Positions 44,778-56,390 are shown, counted from the stretch's first letter. The stretch: 64,000 bases of DNA from Mariannaea sp. PMI_226 (GCA_024336345.1 JANFOG010000017.1:248001-312000); one strand, 5' to 3'. Notes: a model not told the origin generated them from the sequence alone. A program made the numbers and translations.

Positions 44778-45053
44778 CTATGAATCCCCACTCGCAAGAT
44801 GATTATCATCAGCGTCACAGTCACCGTCTGGACCCCTCCCTCTCCTAGACGCCCGGGTTAGCCTCCGCGCCAGGTCGGCTCTCTCCTCCCTCGCATCACG
44901 ACAAACACCACACTCGCTTTGAATCACGTCGTCTGACATCTTCAATACGAACTTGCCACACATGGTACAGCAAGGCGTCATCCCCACGGGGTGCTCGCCC
45001 ACGCGCCTCCCGCATCCTTGGCAGATGAGCGTGCCCAGGTTGGCAAAACACAT
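44778..45053 (-). CDS. Small zinc-ribbon-like protein, hypothetical
   Basis: A 91-codon frame with four paired-cysteine elements: LICQGCG, then after GEHPVGMT, PCCTMCG, then SECGVCRDAREE. A charged, arginine-rich helix and an acidic tail follow. The regular C-x2-C pairs suggest two small zinc-binding knuckles. The spacing GCGRR-GEHP and CC-MCG-F is typical of short fungal proteins of unknown role annotated only as hypothetical. There are no introns, signal peptide or membrane helix. The upstream region (45054-45200 in the gene's sense) has no clear promoter feature. It could act in the nucleus or cytosol, but nothing shows which. The cysteine pattern makes a chance frame unlikely. Confidence 0.55.
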   Translation of the reverse strand: MCFANLGTLICQGCGRRVGEHPVGMTPCCTMCGKFVLKMSDDVIQSECGVCRDAREERADLARRLTRASRRGRGPDGDCDADDNHLASGDS

Positions 45054-48000
45054 ACTGTCCTTCGGTTTATATATGTGCGTATTTCAAATCTTTATGTCAA
45101 GTCATAGTTCACGTAAGATAAAGTCCGCCAGCGGGCCGTATATGGAGAAATGGACTTCAAGAGGGTAGGGAGGAAGGAGACACTAACGTCAAGTACGAAT
45201 TGTCATGACCAATGAAAACGAAGGGAGGGCATTATAACTACACAGAGCTCAAGGATTGTCGTGGCGAGGCGGCTTGAGGGGCTAGCTTGGAGGATATTGT
45301 TTGGTACGTGATCCAGGGACGGGATCTCTGCTGAACACGCGGTGACGGCACTGACAATGTTCTATTCACTATGTGGCGGCCAGGATTCTAACGTCTTTGG
45401 AGGAGGTTGAGGAGGATGAGGAGGATGACATGGGTTGTGACGAGAAGTAAGAGAAAGACGCAGTGCTGCTACCTTTGAAGGGGTAACAAAGCGGGGGCCT
45501 AAGTGTGCCCTTAGGATCGTCAACGTTCAGTCAGCGGCTTGACGCGCAAGCTACTTCAATTGCCAGACTACGTCATGCATGCTGTAGCCACCGACCACCA
45601 TTAATATTGCTTTCTGCCCGACAAACTCGAAAGCGATCTACACTTGGAGTGTATAAAACTCTCACTAAATCGCAACCGTCTCTCCTGCCATATCTACCTA
45701 TTATCTCTCTCTCTCACTCTAGCAGCGCATTCCTGGTCCACAATGGCGGTCCATCCGTGACCTGTCCGACTCTCGGTCTAATTATCTCGCTTTCGAGCGT
45801 CTTCTCCAAGAGAGGCTCAGAATATGCCAAAGCAGCATACATTTACTCAGTTTTGTAGAATTAGGACTTAAGTCACCCGGTAAGGAGTAAAATTGGTTGT
45901 CCGGGGGCCTGTCGGGGCGGCGTGAAGAGAAATTTGCCCAAAACATATCCCCTGTTCTGCTATGCTGCATACTGATGATCCAGTGGAGCCGTCCGCTCCC
46001 GTCTGTTACTAACAGACGTCCCTAATATCTTACTCGCACGAATAATTTCCTAGGAAGTCAGAACGGGGTGGAACGAGTCGCCTTAGACTGCTTTTCTAAT
46101 GCCCAAAATGCTATACGGACAGCGCCTGATTGGACTCAAGCGGAATCCGAAAGCCCCCTTGCGGCCCAAGAGCAGTGCCATTAACTGCAAGAATGGATGA
46201 GTGCTGTAGGTTCTTAAAGAAAACCTTCGGACTTGCGACTGATGATCGCTATTAAGCATAGTAGAATCAGAGATGACTTTATTTGATGAGAAACCATGAG
46301 GAATAGCTGGTTTGAAATATGGAGTCTTCATTGTCCTGAAAGCCACCTTACTTGTGCTCCCGAATTTGAGCTCGATTATCTACGCTAGCTCATTTCCCTT
46401 GTAACTATATTAAGGAGAAGTGTGCTAGCATCACATATGTCCTGGGAAAAATATGTTAGCAACATACATCTGCTAGATAAATGCGCTTACGTACCAAGTT
46501 TTATGTATCATGCTTCTTTAATTGGCTTATCTAGTCCCGCTATGCAAGAAGATTTCGAGTGGCGGTCCGCATCATGTGACGATAATAATTTCGTAAGGAT
46601 TTTGTACTCTTGCTTTAGCTGAATTATTTCGACAGCTAGGGCATCATTCTGTCGTTTGAGGTCCTCGATGGTTTCCTCCGAAGCTGGAAATCCGATGTTA
46701 TCCTTGTCTGATATGATTGTGATATGCCACTATGAAGCTCTTCCTGGGCCATTGGGTACAGTATGTGATATAATAGCTGAAATATGCTTCTAATGACATA
46801 GGCCAAGGCCTGGTCAGGCTGTTCGTAGTTTGCTGCCTAATTCTGCAAGCTTCAATATGGAGAAACAAAAAAAAAAAAAAAGAGGGCGGTGAAGATGTTA
46901 AGGTTGTCTGGGAAAAATCACAAGATTGCATTTATTACGTGATTGTGGTGAAGCGAAAGATGAGGAATTTATGCACAAGCTGGGAGTTCCTTTCGCATCA
47001 GATTCTGATCAGTTTATTGTCATCTTAGGGTCATTCTTGCCGCATATAGCTTCCTGCATGTCCGAGCGCAATCACCAGTAGGCTCGTTGACGTCACTCGA
47101 CTAGTGAGTTTCAAAGTGTTTTTGGAAGAAAAGTCCTGAAAGTCATCAAGTCATGTGACTGACCCACAGATGTGGCGCCTGTGTGGCTGTGTATCCTAAT
47201 GGCAACCGATGTTTTCCCAAGCCTGTTTGCTTGTAGCTTCACGGTTACTCTGAGAAGTGATTGGAAGGCGGGCCTTCTGCGATTGCACTCGAGTACGTTA
47301 GCTGGATAGTCAGCATCGGGATGATTGGACTTAGATTGATGACTTTGATACTGGCTCGTGTATGGTAAAAGTCGAAACTTGTCGCATCCATTCTACCCCT
47401 ATTTATGATAATTGGCAGCTGCTGTCCGTACAACTTGAACAGGTTGAATTGAGCACAAGATAGACTTTGAATAAAGGCAGTAGGTTACAAGTCTCAATCA
47501 CACTTCGCTTCGGTGATGTTTTTCCACGGACCTTTCGGGGGATATCGCTGGCCGTCTCGTCAATCGCACCAAGGACCCAGGTCGGAAATAACGACAATGC
47601 ACGTCCGCGTGTGCCTTCAGCTTCGTCTCAGGTGCTCACGAAATGGCCTCGGGTACAGGAGGATTTTAAGTGAAGGTTGGGATATTCGCAGGCCGGTTGC
47701 TTAAGGGGGGGGTCCCAACCGGATTGAGCTCCTTGTGCACTGTACTCTTCTTTCGAAGCAGGGTGGCTCACAGTGAGTGGAACTGCCCTGCCCACAACCC
47801 CCTAACCGGGTACCCATTGCCCTCGCCAATCTATCACGCATCCGTACTGTGTTGAGCCACTGAGATAGCGCCTGCATTGTCATGGATCCCCACTAAAAAC
47901 GACGACCGTCCTTCCAGGTTCCTTCCATCCCAACGTCCTCGTGCTCCAGCGCCCTTTGCCTGCAGCCCCCAGGAAGCAGATAAAACTCTGGCCCGGCCCC

Positions 48001-49985
48001 TCATATTAACCCCCTGCCCATTCATTCCCCAATCAACTTCCGCTTCACCTCTCTCACACTTCACCACCCTCCCAAATTTCACCAATCAACAACATCAACA
48101 ACCATTTTTCAGCGACACCATACCTTCCCCTGCTATCACCTCTCTCATATCTCTCTGCTATCATCGCTCGACTTTATCTATTTTACAATCCTCGAACGCA
48201 GACATGGGAGAGCCGGCCAGACCAAAAATCTTCGAAGGTGTTACCCAGGTTCTGGGAAATGGGTCATTCCTATCTTGGCCTCCCTTGCCGCTGAACTGGG
48301 ACTCGAGGAGCTTTTTGGGGAACTGGAGACGGGGTGGCTTGGCGACGCGAAGCTTCACCCCAGTGATCTGTGTCAGGACACGGTCCACTGGAATAGACCA
48401 CTGCAGCGGGCTCACTGAGGAACAGTCTGCTGGAGTGGAACAGACCATTGGAGTGGGACGGATCAATGGAGAGGTATCCCAATTAATCTACATTCGATAA
48501 GCCCACTCCACTGGAAGCGACCGATTCATGAATAGATTACTTACACGACATCCACTGGAAATCCCGCCACTCGGCTATAGAGCTCATTCACGCAGTCTGA
48601 ATAACATGAATGGGTCATCGATTCGATAAATAGCTGGGATTTAGAGCTGGGGTTCCTTAAGAGACTACCGCACTCTGCGCGAGGCTCGATTGCTTGAGCC
48701 TCGATGGCTTGCATACCTCACAGGTGGCTTAGACGGAAAACTGCTTCAGCGGGACTGGATTAGCCTCGACCTCAAGTAGACGAGCTAACCACTAACTCTG
48801 AGTGTGATGGATTTGACTTGAGCAGAATCCAGCGCAAGCTCCGCAGCACAAGATCCACTCCGCGTGCGCAAAGTATAACATTAGCTTAGGACGGTGTCCG
48901 CGTATCGTCACCTTCTCAAGCGAATAAGCGCATAGGCAACGATGCTTTAGCGAAGTACCTCTTACTCAAATCTTCGTAAGGCAAATACTGCTTAACAAGT
49001 TTCCCTCGCACCAATTGGAGGATAGTACGGTCAAACCTTTCATGTTTCCGAAACTTAAAGCCAGATTTGGCCTCACGCATTAGGAGGGGCTGAATTTGGG
49101 CGTGAGTGGACCCAGTGGCGCGGGAGATCATTTAGCAAGTGTCCATGGACAGCAATGTCCAGTTCTGGCCTAATTTAAGGATAGCCGAAAATGGCTCGGT
49201 GTCATTTACTGGACCTCCTCTACCTATGCATACAGCCGTATTCCAGGCCAGTTTTTCTATCACCACCCAGTACATATCAAGCCATGGTCGCCGACAAATA
49301 TGCAGCAATCCAAATTCAGTCGCTAGAAGACTTGGATGAGATACTAACCAGATTCGAACGTCGGTAGTCGCTTCGCAATGGAAATATGAAGATTCAGGTG
49401 TTTTAACTGTAGATAGACATGCAGAGACGTGAAGATGGTCAGTTGAGAGCTTAGGCTAGCAGATGCAGACAAGGTGAAGCTGCCTCCATATTTGGGAAGA
49501 TATACGTTAACAGATGTGAAAATTCCACCTAACAGTGATCGAATCGGCGCAATCGTTCCTGCAGAAGGACCTTGTTCAATTACATTAAAAGACGACACTC
49601 ATGTGATTGTGGTTGCCATGCATGGAACCGTCCAAAGCCCTAGAGTTGCTAGGGTTTCTCTGCCTGCAAGAACAATCACACGCGTGCCTAATGGCAGTCT
49701 CACCATCGATGATAGTGCGACGGTTTACCTTGTTCTCCTGGGTAGTGACATTATGATATGCTGGCAGCAATTGGTGAGACTGCACCAAAAGAGTAAGTGG
49801 GCTCACGAATTAGAGCCTCAGCTCGGAGGCCTTAGGGTAGTGGAAGCCATGTGTAATCAGTGGTGTCACAAGGCGCCTGACCCATATAGATACAGTGATA
49901 GTATTGATAGGGAACATTAGAGTATCCGTACAGCTAATTTACTAGTTATATTCCCAAGCGTTCCCCAAACCTCCTTCCCGTTGAA
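45054..49985. other. Long intergenic stretch with weak open frames
   Basis: Nearly 5 kb without a supported gene. A pyrimidine-rich tract at about 47960-48190 looks like a fungal leader and precedes an ATG at 48204 (MGEPARPKIFEGV), but the frame ends after about 100 codons with no domain. A 148-codon frame at 49474-49920 has beta-rich, evenly spaced valines and could be a relic; family not recognised. An A17 run lies near 46867. Confidence 0.35.
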
Positions 49986-49986
49986 T

Positions 49987-50003
49987 GTATGTATGTATGT
50001 ATA
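49987..50003 (-). repeat. Simple-repeat 3' tail of the LINE
   Basis: GTAT repeated four times on the plus strand (TACA-type on the LINE strand), the tail form used instead of poly-A by several fungal LINEs. Confidence 0.7.
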
Positions 50004-50284
50004 TTTTTCGTCCGGGGGGCTGTGAGGCCCGTGAAAGTCCCCTGCTGGGGCACAGGACGTGCTGAGCTAGAGTCTCTAATGCTAAAATCTACGCAATACT
50101 TTCGTGAAATACAGAACAGACCACTATCCAGCATATCATCGGCTCAAAGGCGCATCCTGTCGAGCCTGTTATCCGTCAGCGGAATGACCAGGCGCGGCTG
50201 CGGTAGCCGCTATATGGGCCAGTCTCAAGGGAGACTGGGTAGAAGCCGTCGGCGTGGCCGCACGAGGCGGCCGAGCCTAAATAA

Positions 50285-50360
50285 TTAAAGAAAAGGAAAG
50301 AGAGAGAAAAGAGAGAAAAGAGAGGAGAGAGAAGAGAGAGAATGAGAGAGGATGGGAGGT
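50285..50360. repeat. GA-rich low-complexity segment in the LINE 3' region
   Basis: Almost only G and A on the plus strand (GAGAGAAAAGAGAG motifs) just after the ORF2 stop. Confidence 0.8.
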
Positions 50361-50384
50361 GAGTGTATCTCGGGCCTGCATCGT

Positions 50385-53300
50385 CTAGTAACGAGAGCAA
50401 ATCTTTTCAAAGAAGCCGCTTGACTTGGCCACCTTGGTGTACTTTTCGAAATTTCTTCCTATCGCAAGGTTGACCGTTACAGTCGGCGACGGGACAAGCC
50501 GTATTCGACACCGTCGTGGTACCTTTCTGCAGTAGAAGATATGGTCAGGTGCTTTGCGTCGTCCGCACGAGCAGGTCACCCGCGCGTCGTCGTGGTTGAA
50601 TCGTTCGTGGTATGCAGCGAAATCCCCATGGAGAGACCTTGCTGCGAGTAGATGGTGCAGGGCAGCCCGAGGGAGCGAGAGTTCCGGTGGGCAGCGTATA
50701 GTCGCCTTGAGATTCAATCTCTTATATTGCTCGGGAACGGAGGTTGTCCACCATGTTTGGAAAGCTTCTTTTGGTTTCTGCCTCGCCACCTTTCGCAGGT
50801 ATGCCAGCGTCGGCTGAGCGCCTTCCGGTTCTGGCAGCGAGGACGCTGCCTTTGCTAGTTTATCGGCTTGTTCGTTGCCGGGAATGTCCGTATGGCCAGG
50901 TATCCAGCGCACTTGTGTAGCTCCGTGTGATTTAGCTAACGCCTGGAACTCGACGAAGACTGCTTGTGAAGAATCAGACGGTGTGCCCCGTAGGCATGTG
51001 GCGGCTGCCAGGTTGTCTAGACAGACTACAATGTCCCGTGCCGCTGATCCTGGGAGGTTCAGAGCGGCCTTGAGGCCCTCCAGTGCTCCTGTAGCTTCAG
51101 CATCAAAGACCTCGGCAGGTCCAAGACGGCCCGAGCCGTCGCAGATGGAGAGTCCCTTCTGGTGAATGGCGAAGCCATAGCTGGCTGCTCCGCCCGAGGA
51201 CAATGAGCCGTCCGAGTATACGATCCAGGTGGTTGAGTGTACTGTCTCAATGCACTGGAGGAAGGCCTCGGCCGATTCATCTTTCGGGGCTGTCTGTAGT
51301 GGTGTATCTTGTCCCCTGCCGAAGCATTTCTGCATGAGGGCTGGTCGTGGACAGGGTGCGAGGAGCTCATTGGTCCTCCGAAGACGGGTTCTGAAGCTGC
51401 TCTCTGTTGGAGTTTGGTGCTTCCGCTTGATGAGCTGGTGGTATGTGGGTTGCCTGGGTGGAGGCGTGCGCTTCGCGAGGGGGTGAGCCTCGTCGAGAGA
51501 TTTGAGCCGGGCGGAGAAACGGTATCGACGTGCCTCAAGAAGCTGAGTGATAGGCGGTATCCCGCTTTCCCGATGGAGGATGGCGATCGGGGTCGTCTTC
51601 CAGACAGGGAGTATAGCACGCATAAATTGAACTATAGCCTTGTTCATTCTCTGCAAGAGATGTTGAATACTTGACGGCCGGTCTTTAGACGGTTGGTCCC
51701 ACCGCGGTCGGGTTGCCCCTGGGTACCATACTTCGGTGCCGTAGAGCAGAACTGGTTCAATGCAGGCCCTGACGGCGCTCCGTAGAGCGCTGGGAAGCGG
51801 GCCGTGTATCGTGTTGGTGAGTCCTCGCAGGTGGTAGGCGACAGCCTGTGACTTAGCCGTCCACTTCTCTGCGTGGACTCGGAATGACAGGCTGCTGTCC
51901 AGCCAGATGCCTAGCCAGCGCATTGCTGCTTCGGGGTGCTTCTCGACATCGCCATGGCGTATTGCCGGTGCGGTCTCGAGCTTGCTCCGAGAGAAGTGCA
52001 TGACTTCGGTCTTCTTAGGGTCGAAAGATACCCCGTTGATGGCGCCCCAGCGGACCATTTCTTCGACAGAACGTGATGCCGCAGCGGCCGTTTCCTCAAT
52101 CGTGTCGCCAACGCACAGGATGGCTGTGTCATCTGCATAGCCGAACCGGCCTTGAGGGTTGCTCAGTCGATAGATGGGCTCTGTATATAACAGAAAAAGG
52201 ATTGGCGAAACCGGCGATCCCTGAGGGAGACCGCACTGGAGAGGAGAGAGCGGGGTGATTGTATCTTGGTACCTAACACAAGCAGATCGGTCATCCATAA
52301 AGGATCCGGCCCATCGGGCGAAATGTTCGGGCCAGCCTTGTTCCCGAAGTCGCAGAATCAGTCTGTTGCGCAGGACAGTGTCGAAGGCGCCTTGGATATC
52401 CATCGTGACCAGCGTGGCCACCTTCTTGCGAGCAAATGCCTCCTCAATGTCGTGAACTAGGGCAGCGACGAGGTCTGTCGCAGACCTCTTTGGAAGCGCT
52501 CCAGCTTGTTGCGGGTGAAGGACTCCATGGTGAATGCATGCCCACGCGAGACGGCGCGCGACTAACCGTTCCAGTCCCTTGCCGAGACAGGAGAGCAGAG
52601 AGATGGGTCGCCAGGCTCGCGGGGTCGTCAAGTCTCTGCGTCCAGGTTTGGCGATCATGACCACCTCGGCCGCTCTGAAAGGCTTTGGGTGGTGGACTAT
52701 GGCCAGGCACCCCTCGAAGAGGCGGCGAACGTGTGTTCCGATATTATGCCATACTACTATGAGGAGCTTGACAGTGACGTTATCTGGCCCCGGCGATGTA
52801 TTCCCGGTACGGAGGGTCGCGTCCTGTGCTTCTTCTAGGGTGATTTCCTGCGGGAATGGGATCGTTTTGTGAGGGCTGACCTCGATCCAGGGATCCTGGA
52901 TATCGTCCTCAGCTGTCCGACGCTCTAGAGTCGCTCGACGGAGCGCGTTGGCCTTGTCCAGCTGGGTTTCGTAGACCACGTCGTCCACTTGGAGTGGAGG
53001 CGGTTGGAAGGCTCCTGGCGATCTCAGCCATCGGACGGCCCTGAAAACGGAGCTGCTATCTGAGAAGCTGTTGATCAGGTTCCGCCAATAGAGCCTTTTG
53101 GCGCGGCGGACCACACGGCGGAAATCTCGCTTGGCTATTTGAACCTCTTGGTTGAATCCCAGAGGGTACGGCCTTCTGATCGCCCGATACCCGGCAGCAG
53201 CAAGGGCACACTCTTCGGTCCACCACGGAGCGTTGCGTGCTCCCTTCCTTGCAGGCCGGCCCGCTGCCTTTGCTGCTGATTGCAAGAGGCTCACTAGTGT

Positions 53301-54020
53301 GGATGCGAGCTCGTCTAGTTCTAGTGGGTTCGAGGCGGCGATGGGGATCGCCGTCGATCCCAGCTCTACGATTTCGACGAAGCGCTTGAGTTCGTCGTCT
53401 GTTGTTACCCGGATTTTGCCTGGCTGTGTTGGGGCCGGCTCGACATTTGGGAGCGTTAGGCTAAGGGTGAAATGATCAGAGCTGGTGGCAAGGTGGTCCT
53501 CAACAGTGGCTTCAGCGAGAGGTACATTCGAAAAGGCGAGGTCGATGGTGTTTCCATGCGGGTTCGTGGGGATATCTGAGGTGTTCAGCAGGCCGAGGCC
53601 ATTTTCCGATGCCCAGGAGGCAATCTCGTGGCCGCGGTCCGTTGTTGGGCCGGTCTGCCATGTATGATGTCTAGCGTTGAAGTCGCCTGCCACGAGGCAG
53701 CGATCAGGAATCGGCCATTGCAGCAGAGTATCCAGCGCATCCCTTTCGTCATTCTGGCGGTAGAAGTTGACTATTGTTGTATCGTTGACCGTAAGCCACA
53801 AGATATCGCGGCTTTGGTATGGTCGATTCTGATCTGCCGAGAGCTTAGAGTCTCGGCGGACGTACGACATGACTCTAGGTCGAGTGGAATTGCTGTTCCA
53901 GGCTTCGACTGGAGAGTAGGTGTCATATGCAGGATGGGTCTTCGTGAGGCAGCGGGAGTTTGCCGTTGTCGTCCATGGTTCTTGGAGGAGCACAATGTCG
54001 TATCGTTCAGAGTCTGCCAA
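50385..54020 (-). CDS. LINE ORF2: AP endonuclease, reverse transcriptase, RNase H, intact
   Basis: An uninterrupted 1,211-codon frame. The endonuclease covers about residues 1-200 (VLLQEPW, AGDFNARH near 111-118, TSSDHF). The frame stays open upstream to about 54090, adding KTLRVFQANVGK without an ATG, so true translation probably begins there by coupling to ORF1 (stop at 54115-54117). Reverse transcriptase: FRAAEVVMIAKPG, LSCLGKGLERLVARRL, TMDIQGAFDTV, GLPQGSPVSP and FGYADDTA (catalytic Asp pair near residue 628). RNase H: VYSDGS (near 935), DAEATGALEGL, VCLDNLAAA and WIPGHTDIPGNEQADKLA (near 1043). A CSCG...H...C knuckle ends the protein. It nicks target DNA and copies the element RNA in place (target-primed reverse transcription). 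All catalytic residues appear present. Confidence 0.93.
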   Translation of the reverse strand: MADSERYDIVLLQEPWTTTANSRCLTKTHPAYDTYSPVEAWNSNSTRPRVMSYVRRDSKLSADQNRPYQSRDILWLTVNDTTIVNFYRQNDERDALDTLLQWPIPDRCLVAGDFNARHHTWQTGPTTDRGHEIASWASENGLGLLNTSDIPTNPHGNTIDLAFSNVPLAEATVEDHLATSSDHFTLSLTLPNVEPAPTQPGKIRVTTDDELKRFVEIVELGSTAIPIAASNPLELDELASTLVSLLQSAAKAAGRPARKGARNAPWWTEECALAAAGYRAIRRPYPLGFNQEVQIAKRDFRRVVRRAKRLYWRNLINSFSDSSSVFRAVRWLRSPGAFQPPPLQVDDVVYETQLDKANALRRATLERRTAEDDIQDPWIEVSPHKTIPFPQEITLEEAQDATLRTGNTSPGPDNVTVKLLIVVWHNIGTHVRRLFEGCLAIVHHPKPFRAAEVVMIAKPGRRDLTTPRAWRPISLLSCLGKGLERLVARRLAWACIHHGVLHPQQAGALPKRSATDLVAALVHDIEEAFARKKVATLVTMDIQGAFDTVLRNRLILRLREQGWPEHFARWAGSFMDDRSACVRYQDTITPLSPLQCGLPQGSPVSPILFLLYTEPIYRLSNPQGRFGYADDTAILCVGDTIEETAAAASRSVEEMVRWGAINGVSFDPKKTEVMHFSRSKLETAPAIRHGDVEKHPEAAMRWLGIWLDSSLSFRVHAEKWTAKSQAVAYHLRGLTNTIHGPLPSALRSAVRACIEPVLLYGTEVWYPGATRPRWDQPSKDRPSSIQHLLQRMNKAIVQFMRAILPVWKTTPIAILHRESGIPPITQLLEARRYRFSARLKSLDEAHPLAKRTPPPRQPTYHQLIKRKHQTPTESSFRTRLRRTNELLAPCPRPALMQKCFGRGQDTPLQTAPKDESAEAFLQCIETVHSTTWIVYSDGSLSSGGAASYGFAIHQKGLSICDGSGRLGPAEVFDAEATGALEGLKAALNLPGSAARDIVVCLDNLAAATCLRGTPSDSSQAVFVEFQALAKSHGATQVRWIPGHTDIPGNEQADKLAKAASSLPEPEGAQPTLAYLRKVARQKPKEAFQTWWTTSVPEQYKRLNLKATIRCPPELSLPRAALHHLLAARSLHGDFAAYHERFNHDDARVTCSCGRRKAPDHIFYCRKVPRRCRIRLVPSPTVTVNLAIGRNFEKYTKVAKSSGFFEKICSRY

Positions 54021-54114
54021 TGCAAGGGCACAGTCGTGGACCGGGGGAACCTTGCCGACGTTGGCTTGAAAGACCCTGAGAGTCTTTTTCTCACATCTTC
54101 GTGCTCGCGGGCGC

Positions 54115-55763
54115 CTACTCGTGCTCGTGATCGTGAGGACGCGTGATCAGGACGATGCGGCGCTTCCTTGGAGACCCGGGTCTTGGGTGCTCGGGTTCCT
54201 CCTCTGCCTCGGGGGTAGTGGCCACCATTATGCAAGACGGCGCTCTTGACGCGGCCGGACTGGGAGCCCGAGGGCTCGATCTTTCTAGCGACCCGGTGCC
54301 ATCCTGCTGTGAGCCGTTTTGTTGTAGGTCAGGTGCGTGCCGCCGCGCTTCTACGTTGCGCTGGCGATATGTTTCAGCGCCCACAACTCGGATGTGGTCC
54401 CTCTGTTCTTTGGTCAGCCGGCGGAAAACGCCGCGTACCTTCTTTGGGCGTGCTGGGCAGTCGGCGAAGTTGGCGGTATGCGGGCCGAGGCAGTTGGCGC
54501 ATTGCTCAGGGGCGGTACAGTCCTCGGAGTCGTGGCCGGCGGCCTTGCCGCAGCGTTTGCACAGGGGGAGTCGATGGCAGGTACGTGACGGGTGGTAGTC
54601 CAAGCATACATTGCACTGCCTTGGCCGGTCAGTTTTCTTAATGAGCCTTGCTGGTCGGCTGCTGAAGAGGCGCCAGTATTTCTTAACTGGCTCCAGGAAG
54701 GATACAAGCAGGGTCTTCAGTAAGGGGTTGTCAGGTTGGTGCCGCGCGGGCCGTATGTTGACGGGTTTCTGCCCTGTCTGGATTTCCACTTCTTCGTCCA
54801 CGGCTGCGTCGCTATCCGCTTCGTTGCCATAGAGGTCGGTCAGCTTGCAGGGGTAATCTGAGACTAGGTAGGTAAACCATTCCTGTCTAGTCTCTATGGC
54901 GGCGGCTCCTAAGTCGGTTGCTCATTCAGTCTGCCTCTGCACGAGGAGGTCGCGAGTGGTTATGTCGGCGGTAAGGACGGCCCATCCGGACCTGACTTGG
55001 AGAACCCGCGGAATCTTGCGTGGATCCACTCCGAGTTTCCGGGATATATGGGTCCGAATTACATAGTCCTTATGGGTCCTGGCCGGAGATTCGGCGTCCA
55101 GCCGGATGAAGACGCGGAGATCCTCTCGGGGTGGGGGTGGGGCGCCTGCAGTCGGTTGTCCCTGGCGATGAGGGGCTGTTGTTGTTGACGTTGTTGTTGA
55201 TGGTGTCGGGGTTGGTGGGCAAGGGCGTTGTTTGCAGCCGGAGGTGAGGCCGCGACGATGCTGTAGGTATGAGCCGGAGCAGATTTGGCGTCAGTAAGCG
55301 TCTGATTCCAGGATTCCAGAAAGCTATCGGCAAACTTTTGGGCGAATACCCGTTCAGGCCCAGTGGTGAATTGTTTCGCTGCTTCTTCAAATTTAGCGCA
55401 GAAGGCCCGAAACACCTTCAACTTGGCATTGTGCTCCGCCGCTCGGTCGCGTGCGAGCTTCGTGGCTGCTTCAAAAATGGAGACTGGTTGTTGTATAGTA
55501 GTCAGGGTAGGGTCAGGGGAGGAGTCAGGATGGGCGATCTGGGGTCCTTCTGTAGCCGCAGCAGTAGAAATTTCATTGAGAGGCGAAGACGGCGTTTGAG
55601 CCGTCCTCCCGTAGGCGGGCGGGACCCCAACAGGTCCACTCACGACAGCGGGGCTGTTTTGTAAGAGGGCAGTGCGGGCTCCTCGATTGAGATTGGCAGG
55701 AGTATGGATCCCCAGGTCAAAAGGGTCCGGGACTATAGGCGGGCAGGAGGTGGCGGATGCCAT
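54115..55763 (-). pseudogene. LINE ORF1 (gag-like RNA-binding protein), one frameshift and one stop
   Basis: The frame starts at ATG 55763 (MASATSCPPIVPD) and encodes a disordered, then helical region. It shifts near 55130 in the proline-rich HPHPER stretch, continues as REDLRVFIRLD and WAVLTADITTRDLLVQRQTE, meets TGA at 54924-54922, and runs on from DLGAAA to the TAG at 54115-54117. Three CCHC-type knuckles lie in the last third (CNVCLDYHPSRTC, CKRCGKAAGHDSEDC, CANCLGPHTANFADC), followed by a basic, arginine-rich tail. Such proteins coat the element RNA and form the ribonucleoprotein. With ORF1 broken, this copy is probably immobile on its own even though ORF2 is open. Confidence 0.85.
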
Positions 55764-55954
55764 CGCCGCCGCCGTGGGCTGCGCGAAGCGCAGGATTGTG
55801 GCTGTTGTGGTGCACTTGTTAAGAAGATTGGTGTAATTAGGGCTACTTTCTTAACATCCGCATGCCGAGAAAGTAAGATGACAAAGGAAGGTTTTGTTTT
55901 GTGGTATGGCCTGGGTTTTTGTGCAGGGGTAGACCGCCTGCTCCAGGTTAGGTC

Positions 55955-56390
55955 ATCAATGAGCCGTGAGAGAAACGAAGGTTTTTTGGAGCTATTTGAC
56001 TGCTATAGCATCTATATCCAGCTATTTTCTATTACTCTAAGCTTCTAATTCTTGAAATTTGTTGAGATCTTCGGGAAGCCATTGCTACTAAACCATCTTG
56101 CCTTTGAAAATAATCAAGGCAGGCAAAGCAACCCCAGTTGTACAAACATACCGTACAGCAGAGATCCAAGACTTTGACCCAAGTTATTTCTTTGAGTCAT
56201 GTATATTTTACAGCCCCAAGAACTAGCCCATTAACTCTACGGCCTTCCGTTATGCCTCCTTCATCCATATATGATCGCAGAGTAGAGGTATTCTGTTACC
56301 ACCGATGACTGTAAAACATCTCTTAGTCCTTCAATAATAGAGTTGGGACGACTTAGAACTCTCACTCTGCCCTTTGCAGACGCCTACTAA
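55955..56390 (-). pseudogene. Degraded Fot1/pogo transposase fragment, third copy
   Basis: Minus-strand pieces read MDEGGITEGRRVNGLVLG (first catalytic Asp), and further on DIDAIAVK-stop-LQKTF, aligned with TDATAVEWLEKIF of copy 1. Nucleotide runs such as AAGAACTAGCCCATTRACTC are shared with copy 2. It has several stops and frame changes and no TIR. It abuts the 5' end of the LINE. Confidence 0.82.

Larger units (their letters stand above)
49986..55870 (-). mobile_element. Tad-type LINE retrotransposon, nearly full length
   Basis: Minus-strand element with ORF1 (gag-like, CCHC knuckles) and ORF2 (endonuclease, reverse transcriptase, RNase H) in the usual order, a 3' purine/pyrimidine-rich segment (50285-50360) and a terminal tetranucleotide tail (TACA repeats on the minus strand, 49987-50003). 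Domain order and the RNase H identify the Tad/I-like clade of fungal LINEs. The 5' end lies between ORF1 and about 55940, where a pogo remnant begins. A target duplication could not be identified. Confidence 0.88.

Noticed and set aside
47877..48500. 207-codon frame with a proline/serine-rich start
   Set aside because: Its first half is a pyrimidine-rich leader-like tract; the remainder has no domain and repeats short TGGA-rich phrases. Could be a truncated gene, but not supportable.
49474..49920. 148-codon beta-rich frame
   Set aside because: Open and regular in composition but no recognisable family or start context; left as a weak open frame.
51059..53475. Many plus-strand frames across the LINE
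   Set aside because: All antisense to the ORF2 reading frame, which has complete catalytic motifs.
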